From Psychrilyobacter atlanticus DSM 19335 (lineage in GTDB: Bacteria; Fusobacteriota; Fusobacteriia; Fusobacteriales; Fusobacteriaceae): a DNA stretch of 64,000 nt. The stretch is from NCBI RefSeq assembly GCF_000426625.1, contig NZ_KE384548.1, positions 1-64,000 of the forward strand, read 5' to 3'. Below the pieces are notes generated by a model that was given only the letters and a program-made list of their open reading frames with translations, searched no databases and was not told where the DNA came from. A program made the position numbers and the translations under genes. This document shows positions 61,515-64,000 of the stretch, piece by piece (position 1 is the stretch's first letter; each line of letters opens with the position of its first letter).

Positions 61515-62843
61515 GTGAATCAGTTAATTTTAAGTCTATATTTTTTTATAGTTATTTTTATAGGATATAGTTCTTATAAAAAGATAAGAGGATCCAGAGA
61601 CTATTTTGTAGCTGGAAAAGAAGCTGGCGTTAGAGAAATAGCCGGAAGCCTTTTAGCTACAGTCCTTGGAAGTTCAGCAATTATTGGAAGTATTAATTTT
61701 TCCTATATCAATGGATGGGCTGGATCTTGGTTTATGCTCTGTGCTGCTCTAGGTCTTTTAGGTCTCTTACCTTTGATAGATAAATTAAATAAATACAAAA
61801 GCTATAACCTTCCAGAACTAATGGGAGAATTTTATGGAAATGAAGTAAAAACTCTTTCTTCTACTATTATTCCCATTGCATGGATAGGTATAGTTGCAGC
61901 CCAGATAATGGGATCAGCTAAGATAGTCTCTATTTTCGTGGATATGAATTATTCTACTGCTGTAATTATAAGTGGATTAGTATTTATTGCCTATACATTT
62001 TTGGGGGGACAGTTATCCATTATAAAAACAGATTTTATTCAATTTCTTTTTATAATTGCTGGAGTTATTCTTTGTTTTGCCTATACCTTAAAAGGTGGAG
62101 GAAATATGAAGGGAATAGGAATGATCAATGAAAATTTTAATTCTTTAGACCTTTTTATCATGATCCTTACTTATTCATCCACTTTTTTAGTGGGACCGGA
62201 TATATATTCTAGAATATTTTGTGCCAAAGACGAGAAGACAGCTAAACAAGCTATCAAATTATCCATTATAATCTTAATTCCATTGGGGTTTATCTTAGCA
62301 GGGATAGGAGTTTATGTAAGTTCAAATTACGGTGTTGATGTAGTCAAGGGATCGGTGTTGATGTTTTTAGCAGACAAAGTATTGCCCCAGCCAATAGTAA
62401 TTTTACTTTATTTTGGGCTATTATCGGCAGTTATCTCTTCCGCTGACACAACCTTACTAACTGCCTCTTCTACCTTTGCCCAGATCTTTATAAAAGATCT
62501 GAGAGATGAGAATGCTATTAGATTAACCCGGGTATTTATTCTTATTTTCGGTTTATTTTCTATATTGGTGGCACTACAGTTTACCTTTATATTGCCTACA
62601 CTATTACTTGCTTTAGCGGTCTATTCAGGGGCTTTTATAGTTCCGTGTTTGTCAGGAATTTTAGGATATAGATGTGAAAAAAAATATGCTCTATCAGGTA
62701 TTTTAGTTGGGGGAGGTCTGGCTCTCTATGGTAAATTAATGGGAGGGAGTACAGGAAATATAATTATCATCTCTTCTTTTCTTATTAATTTGATTATATT
62801 AATAATCCCAAAATTAAAAAAAAGCATAGATGCAAATAGTTAA
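61515..62843 (+). CDS. Sodium:solute symporter family protein
   Basis: 442 residues from a GTG at 61515 with TAGGAG upstream; an extended -10 (TG-T-TATAAT, 61477-61485) precedes it. About twelve or thirteen membrane segments and SSS-type landmarks: RDYFVAGKEAGVREIAGSLLATVLGSSAIIG, FLVGPDIYSRIFCAKDEKTAKQA, and LSAVISSADTTLLTASSTFAQIF, where the Ser/Thr residues usually bind sodium. The substrate is unknown; the position directly before bioB makes a biotin-precursor or related vitamin possible, but this is only context. Confidence 0.82.
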   Translation: MNQLILSLYFFIVIFIGYSSYKKIRGSRDYFVAGKEAGVREIAGSLLATVLGSSAIIGSINFSYINGWAGSWFMLCAALGLLGLLPLIDKLNKYKSYNLPELMGEFYGNEVKTLSSTIIPIAWIGIVAAQIMGSAKIVSIFVDMNYSTAVIISGLVFIAYTFLGGQLSIIKTDFIQFLFIIAGVILCFAYTLKGGGNMKGIGMINENFNSLDLFIMILTYSSTFLVGPDIYSRIFCAKDEKTAKQAIKLSIIILIPLGFILAGIGVYVSSNYGVDVVKGSVLMFLADKVLPQPIVILLYFGLLSAVISSADTTLLTASSTFAQIFIKDLRDENAIRLTRVFILIFGLFSILVALQFTFILPTLLLALAVYSGAFIVPCLSGILGYRCEKKYALSGILVGGGLALYGKLMGGSTGNIIIISSFLINLIILIIPKLKKSIDANS

Positions 62844-62896
62844 TAAGGAAAAAAATCATTTAAATTAACTATAAAATAAAAATAAAGGAGAAACAT

Positions 62897-63871
62897 ATGA
62901 ATAAAATTAATATTAGAAGTTTTATCGATAGAGAAATAACTTTCGAAGAAGCCTTAGCTCTTACTGAAGTCAAAGGTTTTCAGCTTATAGAATTATTTGC
63001 AGTTGCTAACGAAATAAGAGAAAAATATTGTGGAAATAAAGTTCATACTTGCACTATTTCAAATGCAAAATCTGGTAAATGTGAAGAAAATTGTAAATTC
63101 TGTGCTCAATCAGCTCATTACAATACCAACGTAACTACTTATGATCTAAAAACCAAAGAAAATCTTTTAGAAGAATATATAAAAGCTGAAAAATTAGGCA
63201 GTTCAAAATTTGGACTTGTAACTTCTGGCAGGAGCATAAAAAAAGGCACTAAAGATTATTCTGATATTAAGAAATTTTTAGTAGATGCAAAATCTAAGAA
63301 AAAAAATGTAGATTTATGTTGTTCTATCGGTCTTCTTAGTAAAGATGAACTTTTAGAACTTAAAGAATCAGGAGTGACGAGATTTCATAGCAACCTTCAA
63401 ACTTCTATAGAGGGATATGAGAGTATTGTGGCTACAACTCATAAAATAGATGATCGAATTGAGACTATAAAAGCTGCCAAAGGAATTGGTCTAGAGGTTT
63501 GTAGTGGAGGGATAATCGGTATGGGTGAATCTTGGAAAGATAGAATTGATATGGCCTATACTCTAAAAAAATTAGGAGTTGATGGTATCCCTATAAATAT
63601 TCTTAATCCAATCTCTGGAACCCCTCATGGGGAAAGAGAACATCTTTCTATGGATGAAATTTTAAAAACTATTGCTATCTACAGGGTTATATTCAGAGAT
63701 AAAGTAATAAAAATAGGAGCTGGAAGAGAGAGCATATTAAAAGATTTTACAGGAATGGCTTTTTTAAGTGGCGCTAACGGAATGCTTGTTGGGGGTTACC
63801 TGACGACAAAAGGAAGAAACTTCGAAGAAGATTTTAAACTTATAAACAGTATTCAGAAATTATGGGAGTAA
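62897..63871 (+). CDS. bioB: Biotin synthase
   Basis: 324 residues, radical SAM enzyme. The [4Fe-4S] motif CX3CX2C is at Cys62, Cys66 and Cys69 (GKCEENCKFCAQS). Other landmarks are FHSNLQTS (dethiobiotin site), CSGGIIGMGES and PINILNPISGTP, and the Arg-bearing IGAGRES near the end. It inserts sulfur into dethiobiotin. It lies beside a biotin-dependent sodium pump, which would need the cofactor. No bioA, D or F is visible, so the organism may import dethiobiotin or have those genes elsewhere. Confidence 0.94.
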   Translation: MNKINIRSFIDREITFEEALALTEVKGFQLIELFAVANEIREKYCGNKVHTCTISNAKSGKCEENCKFCAQSAHYNTNVTTYDLKTKENLLEEYIKAEKLGSSKFGLVTSGRSIKKGTKDYSDIKKFLVDAKSKKKNVDLCCSIGLLSKDELLELKESGVTRFHSNLQTSIEGYESIVATTHKIDDRIETIKAAKGIGLEVCSGGIIGMGESWKDRIDMAYTLKKLGVDGIPINILNPISGTPHGEREHLSMDEILKTIAIYRVIFRDKVIKIGAGRESILKDFTGMAFLSGANGMLVGGYLTTKGRNFEEDFKLINSIQKLWE

Positions 63872-63873
63872 AA

Positions 63874-64000
63874 ATGAATAATTTTTTCCCTATTAGAAAA
63901 CAAATTGAAACGACGAAAATTTTGAAACAATTAAATAAATCAAGCAGGGCTTTAGCAGAATTAAAAGTTTATTTTGAATTGATTCCTAACAAAGATATCT
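63874..64000 (+). CDS. Fic-family protein, N-terminal fragment cut by the window
   Basis: The ATG at 63874 opens a frame to the window end (42 codons). The sequence (PIRKQIETTKILKQLNKSSR, then ALAELKVYFELIPN) matches the N-terminal helix bundle of Fic/DOC-domain proteins, which lies before the HPFxxGNG catalytic motif (outside the window). Fic proteins AMPylate or otherwise modify target proteins. It starts 3 bp after bioB, possibly coupled. Confidence 0.7.
   Translation, partial: MNNFFPIRKQIETTKILKQLNKSSRALAELKVYFELIPNKDI

Noticed and set aside
1-64000. Search for tRNA, rRNA and intact transposase genes
   Set aside because: No cloverleaf, ribosomal RNA segment or transposase-like frame was recognised on either strand by eye.

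Overview
The window looks like a chromosomal segment of a low-GC, outer-membrane-bearing anaerobe of the Fusobacteriota (Psychrilyobacter / Ilyobacter / Propionigenium type). This is an inference from four things: a YadA-type trimeric adhesin next to an OmpA-like porin, AT-rich DNA with strong AGGAGG ribosome sites, a fusobacterial-style ethanolamine microcompartment operon with EutVW, and a citrate/oxaloacetate sodium-pump operon. No tRNA, rRNA, CRISPR array or intact transposase was seen.

Layout. 1-2.2 kb: the end of a trimeric autotransporter adhesin carrying perfect 129-bp repeats, then an OmpA-family protein. 2.3-4.3 kb: a SulP anion transporter divergent from a MarR regulator, with two matching operators between them. 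4.5-9 kb: small redox and stress genes (ABM monooxygenase, aldo/keto reductase, iron-sulfur flavoprotein, flavodoxin, DUF1971 cupin) and a cyclic-di-GMP-I riboswitch in front of a TPR protein. 9-12.3 kb: a hybrid histidine kinase and an OmpR-type regulator. 12.4-15.9 kb: two APC permeases around a gamma-glutamyl hydrolase. 16-31.2 kb: a complete myo-inositol operon (two Gfo/Idh dehydrogenases, ABC importer, iolB, D, E, G, A, a transaldolase-like gene, iolC, iolJ) divergent from a LacI regulator with paired operators. 31.3-36 kb: an EamA transporter, an unusual PLP-enzyme/GNAT fusion, a cold-shock protein with a switch-like leader, and a leucine-rich-repeat protein. 36.2-51.4 kb: the ethanolamine microcompartment operon on the minus strand, bracketed by 142-bp direct repeats. 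51.4-52.9 kb: a long AT-rich stretch with decayed genes and short repeats. 53-61.4 kb: a GntR/FCD regulator, a citrate carrier, oxaloacetate decarboxylase sodium-pump subunits and citrate lyase DEF. 61.5-64 kb: a sodium/solute symporter, biotin synthase and the start of a Fic-family gene.

How it fits together. The genes describe a fermenter of myo-inositol, ethanolamine and citrate. Inositol enters by an ABC importer and is converted to dihydroxyacetone phosphate and acetyl-CoA. Ethanolamine is split inside a protein shell and the acetaldehyde goes to ethanol and acetyl phosphate. Citrate is cleaved to acetate and oxaloacetate, and the decarboxylase stores the energy as a sodium gradient; its biotin cofactor may be supplied by the nearby bioB. 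Each unit carries its own visible control: LacI operators (inositol), an EutV-type antitermination leader before eutA (ethanolamine), and near-identical GntR-type operators before the citrate carrier and oadA.

The most interesting points are the direct repeats around the microcompartment locus, the EutV-type attenuator, the shared encapsulation-peptide-like helices on the microcompartment cargo, the PLP-GNAT fusion, the transaldolase-like gene inside the inositol operon, and the c-di-GMP riboswitch with a competing pairing. All family calls are by eye from motifs; no database search was run.
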